Below are positions 27,729-35,653 of a DNA stretch of 64,000 bases, piece after piece (the stretch's first letter is position 1; each line of letters opens with the position of its first letter). Origin of the DNA: Abyssibacter profundi (GTDB lineage: Bacteria; Pseudomonadota; Gammaproteobacteria; Nevskiales; OUC007); the NCBI RefSeq assembly GCF_003151135.1, contig NZ_QEQK01000012.1, positions 62,001 through 126,000 of the forward strand. Reading direction: 5' to 3'. The notes under the pieces were generated by a model. That model was not told the origin of the DNA. It saw only the letters and a program-made list of their open reading frames with translations, and searched no databases. Position numbers and translations under genes: made by a program.

Positions 27729-29834
27729 ATGCAAGCCAGCCTCACGGCCGATTCGCCGACTGCCACACCGCCTTCGCCACTGAATCCGGCGCAGCAAGCC
27801 GCCGCCGCCCACGGTGAAACACTGGCGGAAGGCGGCGTCCGCGCCGGCCCACTGCTCATCATCGCCGGTGCCGGCACGGGTAAGACCCAGACCCTGTCGC
27901 ATCGAGCCGCCCACCTGGTACTCAACGGCGTCGACCCGGCCCGCCTGCTGCTACTGACGTTCAGCCGCCGTGCAGCAGAGGAGATGACCCGCCGTGCGCA
28001 GTCCATCATCACGGCCACGCTGCGCGAACGCGGTGAGACCGCCCCCCAACTGCGCCTGCCCTGGTCCGGCACCTTCCACGGGATCGGCAATCGCCTGCTG
28101 CGCGAATACCACGCCAATCTGGGCCTGGATGCGCAGTTCTCGATTCTCGACCGGGGCGATGCGGCCGACCTGATGGACCTTTGCCGCCGGGCGCTGGACC
28201 TGCCGACCGGCCAACGCCGATTTCCGCGGAAGGACACCTGCCTGGGCATTTACAGCCGCACAGTCAACACCCGCCTGCCGCTGGCCGACGTGCTGTCTCG
28301 CCACTATCCGTGGTGTGCCGAGTGGGCGGATACGCTGAAGTCGCTGTTTGCAGCCTATGTGGCCCACAAGCAGCGCACGGCCTCGCTGGATTACGACGAT
28401 TTGCTGCTGTACTGGTGCCATGCAATGCAGGTCCCGGAGCTGGCCGCCGATATGAGCCAGCGTTTTGACCATGTGCTGGTCGACGAGTACCAGGACACCA
28501 ATGTTGTCCAGGCAGACATCCTGCGCGGCCTGCGCCCCGATGGGGCCGGCCTGACTGTCGTGGGTGACGATGCCCAGTCGATTTACAGCTTCCGTGCGGC
28601 CAGCGTTGAGAACATCCTCAACTTCCCCGAGCAGTTCGACCCACCGGCGCGCGTCGTGACGCTGGAACAGAACTATCGCTCCACCCAACCGGTACTGGAT
28701 GCGGCCAACGCCATCATCGCCCAGGCCAGCCGCGGCTATGACAAACACCTGGTGTCGGCCTGTGGTCAGGGGCCACGCCCGCGTTTTGTCACGCTGGAAG
28801 ACGATCAGAGCCAGGCGCTGTACACCGTGGAAACCGTGCTCGACAACCGCGAGGCCGGGCAGCGCCTCCGCGATCAGGCGGTGTTATTCCGGGCCAGTCA
28901 TCATGCCGATGGACTGGAGGTGGAGTTGGTCCGTCGCAATATCCCCTACCGGAAATTCGGGGGCCTGAAGTTTCTGGAAGCGGCCCATGTCAAGGATCTG
29001 CTGTCGATCTTGCGCTGGGCGGATAATCCGAAGAATCAAATCGCTGCGTTTCGCTGCTGCCAATTGGTGCCGGGGCTGGGACCCAAGGCGGCGGAAGCCG
29101 CTATGCAGTGGCTGACTGCACATAACCACGACCTGACGCAGCTGGCGCGGTTCAAACCCAGGGCACGCGCCGCTGACCTGGATTGCTGGCGGGCACTTGG
29201 TGAACTGCTGGGCCGATTATCCGACCCCAGCTGCGACTGGAACGGGCAAATCCAGGTCGCCCGACAATGGTATGAACCCCTGTTGCCATTACGGTACGAG
29301 GCGGCCGACGTCCGCGCAGCCGACCTCGCCCAACTGGAACAAATCAGCCTGCGCTTTAGCGATCGCGGCAGCTTTTTGACCGAACTGGCACTGGACCCAC
29401 CGGCGGCCACCGGAGACGAGGCTGGCGATCCGCTGCTGGACGAGGATTTTCTCATCCTCAGCACGATCCACAGCGCCAAGGGCCAGGAATGGGACAGCGT
29501 CTTTGTACTCAACGTGGCCGACGGCAATCTCCCCTCCGAATTCGGCACCGGCCAGCAGGAAACCATCGAGGAGGAGCGGCGGCTGACTTATGTCGCCATG
29601 ACCCGCGCCCGCACCCAGTTGCACCTGCTGGCGCCGCTGAAGTACTACGTGCCGGAGCAACCGCGGTACGGCAACCGCCATGTCTACGGTGCCCGGTCTC
29701 GGTTTTTCCCGGATGCCGTCATGCCGCATTTCGAATCGGTCACCTACCCCCAGGCGGATCCGGCCACGGCGCCGAACTCGCGCTGCACCGCACAGGTCGA
29801 TGTCGCCGCTGCCATGCGGGATATGTGGAGCTAG
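27729..29834 (+). CDS. UvrD/Rep-family ATP-dependent DNA helicase (SF1A)
   Basis: 701 residues, a 3'-5' superfamily 1 helicase. All motifs are visible: Walker A GAGTGKTQTL, the LTFSRRAAEEM motif Ia, VDEYQDTN (Walker B), GDDAQSIYSFRAA (motif III), LEQNYRST (motif IV), STIHSAKGQEWDSVFVLNVADG (motif V, in two parts) and YVAMTRARTQL (motif VI). Divergence in the 2B region suggests an accessory paralogue and not the housekeeping UvrD or Rep. The stop codon TAG at 29832-29834 uses the first two bases of the adjacent inverted-repeat element, so the present C-terminus (AAAMRDMWS) may have been set by that insertion. Confidence 0.93.
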   Translation: MQASLTADSPTATPPSPLNPAQQAAAAHGETLAEGGVRAGPLLIIAGAGTGKTQTLSHRAAHLVLNGVDPARLLLLTFSRRAAEEMTRRAQSIITATLRERGETAPQLRLPWSGTFHGIGNRLLREYHANLGLDAQFSILDRGDAADLMDLCRRALDLPTGQRRFPRKDTCLGIYSRTVNTRLPLADVLSRHYPWCAEWADTLKSLFAAYVAHKQRTASLDYDDLLLYWCHAMQVPELAADMSQRFDHVLVDEYQDTNVVQADILRGLRPDGAGLTVVGDDAQSIYSFRAASVENILNFPEQFDPPARVVTLEQNYRSTQPVLDAANAIIAQASRGYDKHLVSACGQGPRPRFVTLEDDQSQALYTVETVLDNREAGQRLRDQAVLFRASHHADGLEVELVRRNIPYRKFGGLKFLEAAHVKDLLSILRWADNPKNQIAAFRCCQLVPGLGPKAAEAAMQWLTAHNHDLTQLARFKPRARAADLDCWRALGELLGRLSDPSCDWNGQIQVARQWYEPLLPLRYEAADVRAADLAQLEQISLRFSDRGSFLTELALDPPAATGDEAGDPLLDEDFLILSTIHSAKGQEWDSVFVLNVADGNLPSEFGTGQQETIEEERRLTYVAMTRARTQLHLLAPLKYYVPEQPRYGNRHVYGARSRFFPDAVMPHFESVTYPQADPATAPNSRCTAQVDVAAAMRDMWS

Positions 29835-30172
29835 GGAAGCACTAATCTATTCGCGCCACCAAGACGGAGCCGGTTTTCGTGCGAGCCCAGGCGGAGTGAG
29901 TGCCGCTTGGTTATTCCAAGTCAGCGAACGACACGAATGCGTACGGAACGCATTCGGACGGCCGTAGGCCGGCCCGAAGGGCGAAGCGCATGGACGCGCT
30001 TCGCAACGCAGGATCGCGGGAAAACCGACCCGTTCCATCTGGATTGCGCCTGCAAACAGGCCAGACTGCGTTGCTCGTCGTTCATTTGGAATGACCAAAC
30101 TTCACTCCTCGCGCCTTGCCTGGCCTGTTTGCAGGCAGCAACTCGGCGGTGCGAATAGATCAGTGCTTCCCT
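29833..30172 (+). repeat. Cloverleaf inverted-repeat element, copy 1 (340 bp)
   Basis: Non-coding element delimited by imperfect 31-bp terminal inverted repeats beginning AGGGAAGCACT and ending AGTGCTTCCCT (27 of 31 match). Inside are two long hairpins in opposite orientation. Arm I has a perfect 17-bp stem (GCCTGCAAACAGGCCAG and its complement). Arm II has a bulged stem built on GCCGGTTTTC. Both loops contain the shared motif TTGGTYATTCCAA followed by GAACGAC and CAACGCAG. Same element as 47744-48011 in reverse, plus a 72-bp insertion. It sits exactly between the helicase stop and the stop of the convergent oxidoreductase (30178). TGGAG occurs at 29826-29830 and 30172-30176, a possible target duplication. 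No transposase is encoded. Confidence 0.88.
29933..30004 (+). repeat. 72-bp hairpin cassette present only in copy 1
   Basis: Aligning the two elements shows copy 2 running directly from GAACGAC to AACGCAGG, while copy 1 carries 72 extra bases between them. The insert is almost all hairpins: CGAATGCG/CGCATTCG (29934-29956), GGCCGTAGGCC, GCCCGAAGGGC, and GCGAAGCGC/GCGCTTCGC (29981-30004). Could be an independent REP-like unit inserted into the larger element, or ancestral sequence lost from copy 2. Confidence 0.7.
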
Positions 30173-30177
30173 GGAGA

Positions 30178-30744
30178 TCACGCGGCCAGCTGATCCACCG
30201 TGCGCAGCCATCGCTGCCGCGTGGCCAGATCGGACTTGATGACCGGGCCGAAGTAACGGGTGCGACGATTGCGAATGCCGACGAACCCGAGCACCGTCCG
30301 CTGTAGCTGGGTGTGGATCGGCCGGCCCTGCGCCCAGCGATACCACCAGGCCGGGGTGTCCAGGGTCACGATGAGTTCCGAGCTGCGGCCCCGCAGCAAC
30401 TGCTCAGGCCAGGTCTTGCCCGCGTCGTAACGAAAGGCGAAGTCGGGCAGCAAGGTTCGGTCAAGCAGCCCCTTGAAGCGAGCCGGTACCCCGCCCCACC
30501 AAACCGGGGTCACGATCACCAGATGCTCCATCCACTGCAGCTGGACCTGAAACGCCTGCAGATCGGGCTCCAACGACGAATCGCTGTCGTACCCCTGCGC
30601 CAGATTCGGCTCGAAATCGAGATCGCTGAGGTGTAGCAGCTGGACTTCATGCCGGGCGGCGGCTGCCGCTGCATAGCGCTCGGCCATGGCGCGACACAGA
30701 CTCTGCGGTTTGGGATTGGCGTTGAGCACCAGCGTTCGGGTCAT
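30178..30744 (-). CDS. NAD(P)H oxidoreductase, flavodoxin-like fold (NQO/KefF type)
   Basis: 188 residues from the ATG at 30744. Flavodoxin-like FMN/FAD-binding quinone-reductase family: TLVLNANPKPQSLCRAMAER (phosphate loop), HLSDLDFEPN, and the diagnostic TPVWWGGVPARFKGLLDRTLLPDFAFRY block. Likely reduces quinones or other electrophiles by two electrons. The start lacks a Shine-Dalgarno. A near-perfect MerR-type operator sits 39 bp upstream, followed by the merR gene, so it is almost certainly the regulated target. Its stop lies 5 bp from the cloverleaf element. Confidence 0.92.
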   Translation of the reverse strand: MTRTLVLNANPKPQSLCRAMAERYAAAAAARHEVQLLHLSDLDFEPNLAQGYDSDSSLEPDLQAFQVQLQWMEHLVIVTPVWWGGVPARFKGLLDRTLLPDFAFRYDAGKTWPEQLLRGRSSELIVTLDTPAWWYRWAQGRPIHTQLQRTVLGFVGIRNRRTRYFGPVIKSDLATRQRWLRTVDQLAA

Positions 30745-30782
30745 GGCAGTCGGACAAAAAAGCATGTTGCACCAGTCTGCAC

Positions 30783-30806
30783 CTTGACCCTGGGGGCAGA
30801 GTCAAG
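30783..30806. promoter_or_regulatory. MerR-type operator in front of the oxidoreductase gene
   Basis: Arms CTTGACCCTG (30783-30792) and CAGAGTCAAG (30797-30806) are complementary at 9 of 10 positions around a 4-bp centre. Read on the minus strand, TTGACT inside the dyad is a near-consensus -35, and a weak -10 (CAGACT) follows at 20 bp. A dyad lying in an overlong spacer is the arrangement MerR-family activators untwist. It lies between merR and the oxidoreductase gene. Confidence 0.75.
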
Positions 30807-30820
30807 CCGGCTGCGCGGCC

Positions 30821-31192
30821 CTACCCCAGCGGTTCGCAGCGGGCCAGGTCCCGTGCGACACAATCGGCAATGACCTGTCGGTAGCGGGTAATCAGTGCCG
30901 CCTGCGCCTGTTTGTCCGCGATGTCCTGTTGCAGCTGTCCATGCTTGCGCTGCAGCAGCCCATCCAGGGCCGACCAGTCCAGATCGTTGCCATCGCGCCG
31001 CAGCGTCTGCAGCTCGGCCAGGGTCACGCCGACCGTCTGGGCATGCTTGATCAGCTGGATGAACTCGACATGCGTGGCGTCATAGACCCGATAGCGACCC
31101 CGACGCGGCACCACCAGCAACCCCAACGACTCATACAGGCGAATGGCGCGGGCCGTTGCACCCGTACGCTTTGCGACCTCTCCGATGTACAT
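30821..31192 (-). CDS. MerR-family transcriptional regulator
   Basis: 123 residues. N-terminal MerR winged helix (MYIGEVAKRTGATARAIRLYESLGLL, then RYRVYDATHVEFIQLIKHAQTVGVTLAEL), a dimerisation helix (about residues 75-110) and a short end. Two Cys near the C-terminus (ADCVARDLARCEPLG) could bind metal or sense redox, but the spacing is not that of SoxR (no CxxCxC) or the metal-binding loop of MerR/CueR. It lies upstream of the oxidoreductase gene on the same strand with its operator in the 76-bp gap between them. Confidence 0.92.
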   Translation of the reverse strand: MYIGEVAKRTGATARAIRLYESLGLLVVPRRGRYRVYDATHVEFIQLIKHAQTVGVTLAELQTLRRDGNDLDWSALDGLLQRKHGQLQQDIADKQAQAALITRYRQVIADCVARDLARCEPLG

Positions 31193-31266
31193 GCCTGCTC
31201 CGTCTACCCCCGATTCACCGCATCCGCTCTGCGGACCACAGACAGCATGCCGGCTGCCGCGAACAC

Positions 31267-31314
31267 AAAAAAGCCCCGCACCGTGCCAGAGAGGAGGAGA
31301 CGCACGGGCGGGGC
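31267..31314 (-). terminator. Intrinsic terminator of ahpCF
   Basis: On the minus strand a GC-rich stem (GCCCCGCCCGTGC with GCACGGTGCGGGGC, one bulge) with a 15-nt loop is followed directly by six T residues. It lies 37 bp after the ahpF stop and 75 bp before the merR start. A classical Rho-independent terminator. Confidence 0.92.
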
Positions 31315-31350
31315 GGGTCGTACTGCAAGAACCCGGGGGGGGGAGTGGTT

Positions 31351-32928
31351 CTATGCAGCTTCCTGCTGCGCGTCCGGGGCAGAACTGCGCATCAGATGGT
31401 CAAACGCGCTGAGTGCGGCTGTGGAGCCCTGACCCATTGCGATGATGATTTGCTTGTAAGGGGTGGTGGTCACATCACCGGCGGCGAACACGCCGGGCAT
31501 GGACGTGCGGGCGCGGTCGTCGACCACGATCTCGCCGCGATCGCTCAGCTCCAACGTGCCCTTCAGCCATTCGCTGTTCGGCAGCAGGCCGATCTGAACG
31601 AAGATGCCTTCGAGCTCGATGTCGTGCACATCACCCGTGGTGCGGTCCTTGTACTGCAGGCCCTGAACCTTGTTGCCATCACCCAGCACCTCGGTGGTCT
31701 GCGCCGAGGTCAGCACCTTGACGTTTGGCAGGCTTAGCAGCTTGCGCTGGAGCACGGCATCGGCGCGCATGGCCTTGTCGAATTCCAGCAAGGTCACGTG
31801 CTCGACAATGCCAGCCAGATCGATGGCTGCCTCGACACCGGAGTTGCCGCCGCCGATGACCGCCACACGCTTGCCCTTGTAGAGCGGGCCGTCGCAGTGC
31901 GGGCAGTAGGCCACGCCCTTGTTGCGATACTCCTGCTCGCCGGGCACACCCATCTGGCGCCAGCGAGCGCCGGTGGCCAGCACCAGGCTCTTGGCCTTGA
32001 GGGCCGCACCGCTGTCCAAATGGACTTCGAGGTACTCGTCGCCCTGAACCAGCTTGGCCGCGGTCTGGAGCTTCATCACGTCCACGTCGTACTCCATGAC
32101 GTGCTGTTCCATCGCCGTGGCCATCTTGGGCCCTTCGGTTTCGGGCACGGAGATGAAGTTCTCGATGGCCATGGTGTCGAGGACCTGTCCGCCGAAGCGC
32201 TCGGACACCACACCGGTGCGAATGCCCTTGCGCGCCGAATAAATGGCCGCGGCTGCACCGGCAGGGCCACCGCCGACGATGAGCATGTCGAAGGGGTCCT
32301 TGGCCTTGAGCTTCTCGGCCTCACGCTCGGAGGCACCGGTGTCCAGCTTGGCGATGATCTCCTCGATGCCCATGCGACCCGAGGCGAAATGCTCGCCATT
32401 GAGGAACACCGACGGCACCGACATGACCTCGCGTGACTCGACCTCGTCCTGGAAGAAGGCACCATCAATGGCCACGTGCTCGATGTTCGGATTGAGCACG
32501 GCCAGCAAATTCAGCGCCTGCACGACATCCGGGCAGTTCTGGCAGGACAGCGAGAAAAAGGTCTCGAACTTGTGCGTGCCATCAATGCTGCGGATCTGCT
32601 CGATCGTGTCCTCGGTCAGCTTGGGCGCCACGCCCCCAACCTGTAGCAGCGCCAGGACCAACGACGAGAACTCGTGGCCCAGCGGAATGCCGGCGAATTC
32701 GAGATGAATGTCGGCATCCGGCGTGCCCAGCCCAAAGCTGGGGATGCGTTTGCTGGCATCGCTGCCCTGGGTCACCGAGATTTTGTTCGAGGCGCTCTTC
32801 AGCTCGCCCAGAAAGGTCAGCATTTCCTTGGAGCGGTCGCCGTCGTCGGTGTAGGCAGTAATTTCGACCGACCGCGACAGGCGCTCGAGATACTGCTTGA
32901 GTTGAGCTCGTAGATTGTCATCCAACAT
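31351..32928 (-). CDS. ahpF: Alkyl hydroperoxide reductase subunit F
   Basis: 525 residues from the ATG at 32928, with AAGGA eight bases upstream; the longer open frame has no family similarity. AhpF is the NADH-dependent flavoprotein disulfide reductase that recycles AhpC. The N-terminal double thioredoxin-like domain has the redox pair in SCQNCPDV (near residue 130). The FAD domain has [18 protein letters not shown], the second active-site pair is in YCPHCDG, the NADH domain has [17 protein letters not shown], and the C-terminal FAD motif is [16 protein letters not shown]. It lies 118 bp downstream of ahpC. Confidence 0.98.
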   Translation of the reverse strand: MLDDNLRAQLKQYLERLSRSVEITAYTDDGDRSKEMLTFLGELKSASNKISVTQGSDASKRIPSFGLGTPDADIHLEFAGIPLGHEFSSLVLALLQVGGVAPKLTEDTIEQIRSIDGTHKFETFFSLSCQNCPDVVQALNLLAVLNPNIEHVAIDGAFFQDEVESREVMSVPSVFLNGEHFASGRMGIEEIIAKLDTGASEREAEKLKAKDPFDMLIVGGGPAGAAAAIYSARKGIRTGVVSERFGGQVLDTMAIENFISVPETEGPKMATAMEQHVMEYDVDVMKLQTAAKLVQGDEYLEVHLDSGAALKAKSLVLATGARWRQMGVPGEQEYRNKGVAYCPHCDGPLYKGKRVAVIGGGNSGVEAAIDLAGIVEHVTLLEFDKAMRADAVLQRKLLSLPNVKVLTSAQTTEVLGDGNKVQGLQYKDRTTGDVHDIELEGIFVQIGLLPNSEWLKGTLELSDRGEIVVDDRARTSMPGVFAAGDVTTTPYKQIIIAMGQGSTAALSAFDHLMRSSAPDAQQEAA

Positions 32929-33046
32929 GTCGTCGGTCCTTTTCGTTACTTGGATCGCGCCTGGCCTGGGCCGGCAGCGATCACGGAATTCTTGGGGATG
33001 GCGGACCGGCACCTAGGCCGGCCCGCCGGATCTGCAGCGAGGCTGC

Positions 33047-33610
33047 TTAGATCTTGCCAACCAGGTCCAGGGACGGAGTCAGCGTTTTCTCGCCTTCCTT
33101 CCACTTGGCCGGGCAGACTTCGCCAGGATGCGAGGCCACGTACTGGGCGGCCTTGACCTTGCGCAGCAGCTCGGAAGCGTTGCGGCCGATGCCGTTGTCA
33201 TGGACTTCGCAGAGCTTGATTTCGCCTTCCGGGTTGATCAGGAAGGTGCCGCGCAGGGCGATGCCTTCTTCCTCGATCATGACCTGGAACGCACGGGCCA
33301 GACGACCGGTGGGATCGCCGATCAGCGGGTACTTGACCTTGCCGATGGCTTCCGAGGTGTCATGCCAAGCCTTGTGGGCAAAGTGGGTGTCACAGGACAC
33401 GCCGTAGATTTCCACGCCGATCTGCTTGAACTCGTCGTACAGGTCGGCGAGGTCTTCCAGCTCCGTCGGGCAGACGAAGGTGAAGTCGGCCGGGTAGAAC
33501 ACGATGGCGGACCACTGACCCTTGAAGGTCTCTTCGCTGACTTCGATGAACTCGCCAGCCTGGAAGGCGGTGGCCTTAAACGGCTGAACCTGGGTATTGA
33601 TCAGGGACAT
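33047..33610 (-). CDS. ahpC: Alkyl hydroperoxide reductase subunit C (peroxiredoxin)
   Basis: 187 residues, a typical 2-Cys peroxiredoxin that reduces H2O2 and organic peroxides. Peroxidatic Cys47 lies in DFTFVCPTE; the resolving Cys is in HPGEVCPAKW near residue 166. The GGAGAGAGGA stretch just before the ATG is a strong ribosome-binding site, as expected for an abundant protein. ahpF follows on the same strand. A candidate OxyR box lies 65 bp upstream of the ATG. Confidence 0.98.
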   Translation of the reverse strand: MSLINTQVQPFKATAFQAGEFIEVSEETFKGQWSAIVFYPADFTFVCPTELEDLADLYDEFKQIGVEIYGVSCDTHFAHKAWHDTSEAIGKVKYPLIGDPTGRLARAFQVMIEEEGIALRGTFLINPEGEIKLCEVHDNGIGRNASELLRKVKAAQYVASHPGEVCPAKWKEGEKTLTPSLDLVGKI

Positions 33611-33674
33611 TCCTCTCTCCTAAAACGATGTGGGTGTACCAAATGCGGGAGTGCACGCTACAAAGCGCCCCGCC

Positions 33675-33711
33675 ATAGATCAAGACAATCGTTTTAATGG
33701 AACTTATAAAG
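33675..33711 (-). promoter_or_regulatory. Candidate OxyR-binding site upstream of ahpC
   Basis: Read on the plus strand, ATAG-N7-CAAT-N7-ATGG-N7-AAAG has the four-tetranucleotide, 11-bp-step layout of the OxyR consensus (ATAG-N7-CTAT-N7-ATAG-N7-CTAT). The first three boxes match at 4/4, 3/4 and 3/4; the last is poor. It is AT-rich against a GC-rich background and lies 65-101 bp before the ahpC ATG. The rest of the 303-bp divergent gap (33611-33913) shows nothing else I can name. Confidence 0.45.
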
Positions 33712-33913
33712 TTTCCATATCGACGAAAACACCTTGTCCTGACAGGGTTTTCCGGCATGGCCGGCTCCCATCCGGCCTGTTCATGGTGGGGCCGGCCAGC
33801 GGAAGCACAAGGCGTGCGTGCGCGCAGATGATGGCCGGCCTGCCACAAGCGTCCTGACACTTTGGGTGACTGCAACGTCTATGTAGACAAGCTCAACACA
33901 CCAGGACCTGTCC

Positions 33914-35644
33914 ATGACCCGTTTCCCCCGTTTTCACCTCTGGCTTGGCGCGGCTGTGATCACCGGCCTCGCGGCCTGCGCGGCCGAACCGCCTACGCAG
34001 CCTCAACCTGTGGCCACACCCGCCCTGCATCCCGCCGAGACAACACCGGCCTATTCCGACGCGCAGGCCGAACTGCGGCAATCCCGCGCTGCCGATCAAG
34101 CCATCCAGCAACAGGGCAAACTGCAGGCTCAGCGACTCATGGCTGCACCGGCCATTACCCCCAGGCCGCCGCGGCCCAGCCAGCACTTCAATCGCGAGGG
34201 GTACGAGGCCATCACCGAACATCGATTCCACGATCCGCGGGTCACGCCGCTCTCCACCTTCGGGTTGGATGTCGACACCGCGTCGTACGCCAATGTCCGC
34301 CGCCTGCTCAACGCCGGGCGGATGCCCCCTGTGGATGCCGTGCGTGTTGAAGAGCTGATCAACTATTTCGACTACAGCCCGCTGCCGGTTAGCGGCGAGC
34401 ATCCGATCCGCCTGCGTAGCGAGCTGACCCAGGCGCCCTGGGCGCCCGGCCACCTGCTCGCCATGGTGCAGGTCGCCGCCGAGGTGCCGACCCCGGCCGA
34501 ACGCGGACCCAACCGTCTCGTTTTCCTGATCGACACCTCGGGCTCGATGCAGGCCGCCGACAAGCTGCCGATGTTGCAGCGGGCCTACCGCCAGCTGATC
34601 GAACAGCTCGATGCGAACGATTCGGTCGCCATCGTCACCTATGCCGGACAGGCGGGCCTGGCCCTGCCGGCCACCTCGGGTGAGCAAAAGACCGCACTGC
34701 TGCAGGCCATTAATCAACTGCGTGCCGGCGGCTCCACCGCCGGGGCCCAGGGCATCGAACTGGCCTACCGCATCGCCCGCGAGCAATTCGACCCGCAGGC
34801 CAATAACCGTGTGATTCTGGCCACCGATGGTGATTTCAACGTCGGTGCCTCCAGTCAGGGCGAGCTGGTCCGCCTCATCGAAAAGCACCGGGATCAGGGC
34901 ATTTTCCTCACCGTGCTCGGACTGGGCACCGGCAACTACCAAGACGGGCGCATGCACCGGCTGGCCGACCACGGCGACGGCAACTATTACTACATCGACT
35001 CGGACCTCGAAGCCCGACGCGTGCTGGTCGACAAGCTTCAGGGCACGCTGGTCACGGTGGCCAAGGACGTGAAACTGCAGGTGGAGTTCAACCCAGAGGC
35101 GGTCGCAAGCTACCGACTGCTGGGCTACGAGAGCCGCGCATTGGCGGCGGAAGACTTCACCGATGACCGCAAAGACGCCGGAGACGTGGGCGCCGGCCAA
35201 CGGGTTACGGCGCTGTACGAAATCGTGCCGAAAGCCGGCCACGGCAGCACCGCCCCGTCATTGCGCTACCAATCCCGAGCCTCCCGCCCGACGGCCCGCC
35301 ACAGCGGCGAGTGGATGCTGGTCAAGGCCCGCTACAAGCAGCCGGCCGGGGGCGCCAGCCAGCCGCTGCGTCATGTGGTCGCCAGCCAACCACGCCCCAT
35401 GGACGACGCCAGCGACGACCTGCAGTGGGCGGCCTCGGTGGCAGAGTTCGGCCTGATCCTGCGGTCGTCGGACCATGCGGGCCAAGCCAGCCTGACCGCT
35501 GTGCTGCAACGCGCCGAGCGTCTGGCCGCCGGCCATCAGCCCTTGCGTCGCGAGTTCGTGGGGCTGGTTCGCCAGGCCAGCGCGCTGGCGCTCACACAGC
35601 CCGGGCGGCCCGTCCCCCCGCTCGCAGCCCATCACCGGCAGTAA
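33914..35644 (+). CDS. VWA-domain lipoprotein, YfbK-like
   Basis: 576 residues. Lipoprotein signal ends LAAC-AAE. An N-terminal YfbK-type domain (STFGLDVDTASYANVRRLLN, PPVDAVRVEELINYFDY) is followed by a von Willebrand A domain at about residues 195-370 with an intact MIDAS (FLIDTSGSM, then TYAG and ATDGDFN). A DUF3520-like C-terminal region follows (DVKLQVEFNPEAVASYRLLG, LRYQS, DLQWAASVAEFGLILR). It binds a divalent cation and probably a protein ligand in the periplasm. It is the first gene of an operon with a membrane protein and an ECF sigma factor (gaps 9 bp and -4 bp). Confidence 0.93.
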   Translation: MTRFPRFHLWLGAAVITGLAACAAEPPTQPQPVATPALHPAETTPAYSDAQAELRQSRAADQAIQQQGKLQAQRLMAAPAITPRPPRPSQHFNREGYEAITEHRFHDPRVTPLSTFGLDVDTASYANVRRLLNAGRMPPVDAVRVEELINYFDYSPLPVSGEHPIRLRSELTQAPWAPGHLLAMVQVAAEVPTPAERGPNRLVFLIDTSGSMQAADKLPMLQRAYRQLIEQLDANDSVAIVTYAGQAGLALPATSGEQKTALLQAINQLRAGGSTAGAQGIELAYRIAREQFDPQANNRVILATDGDFNVGASSQGELVRLIEKHRDQGIFLTVLGLGTGNYQDGRMHRLADHGDGNYYYIDSDLEARRVLVDKLQGTLVTVAKDVKLQVEFNPEAVASYRLLGYESRALAAEDFTDDRKDAGDVGAGQRVTALYEIVPKAGHGSTAPSLRYQSRASRPTARHSGEWMLVKARYKQPAGGASQPLRHVVASQPRPMDDASDDLQWAASVAEFGLILRSSDHAGQASLTAVLQRAERLAAGHQPLRREFVGLVRQASALALTQPGRPVPPLAAHHRQ

Positions 35645-35653
35645 GCTATCGCG

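Noticed and set aside
30091-30306. 71-codon plus-strand frame across the right end of element copy 1
   Set aside because: Antisense to the oxidoreductase and derived partly from repeat sequence; no similarity.
33893-35242. 449-codon minus-strand open frame antisense to the VWA gene
   Set aside because: The plus-strand frame has a lipobox and an intact MIDAS; the antisense frame has no recognisable domain.
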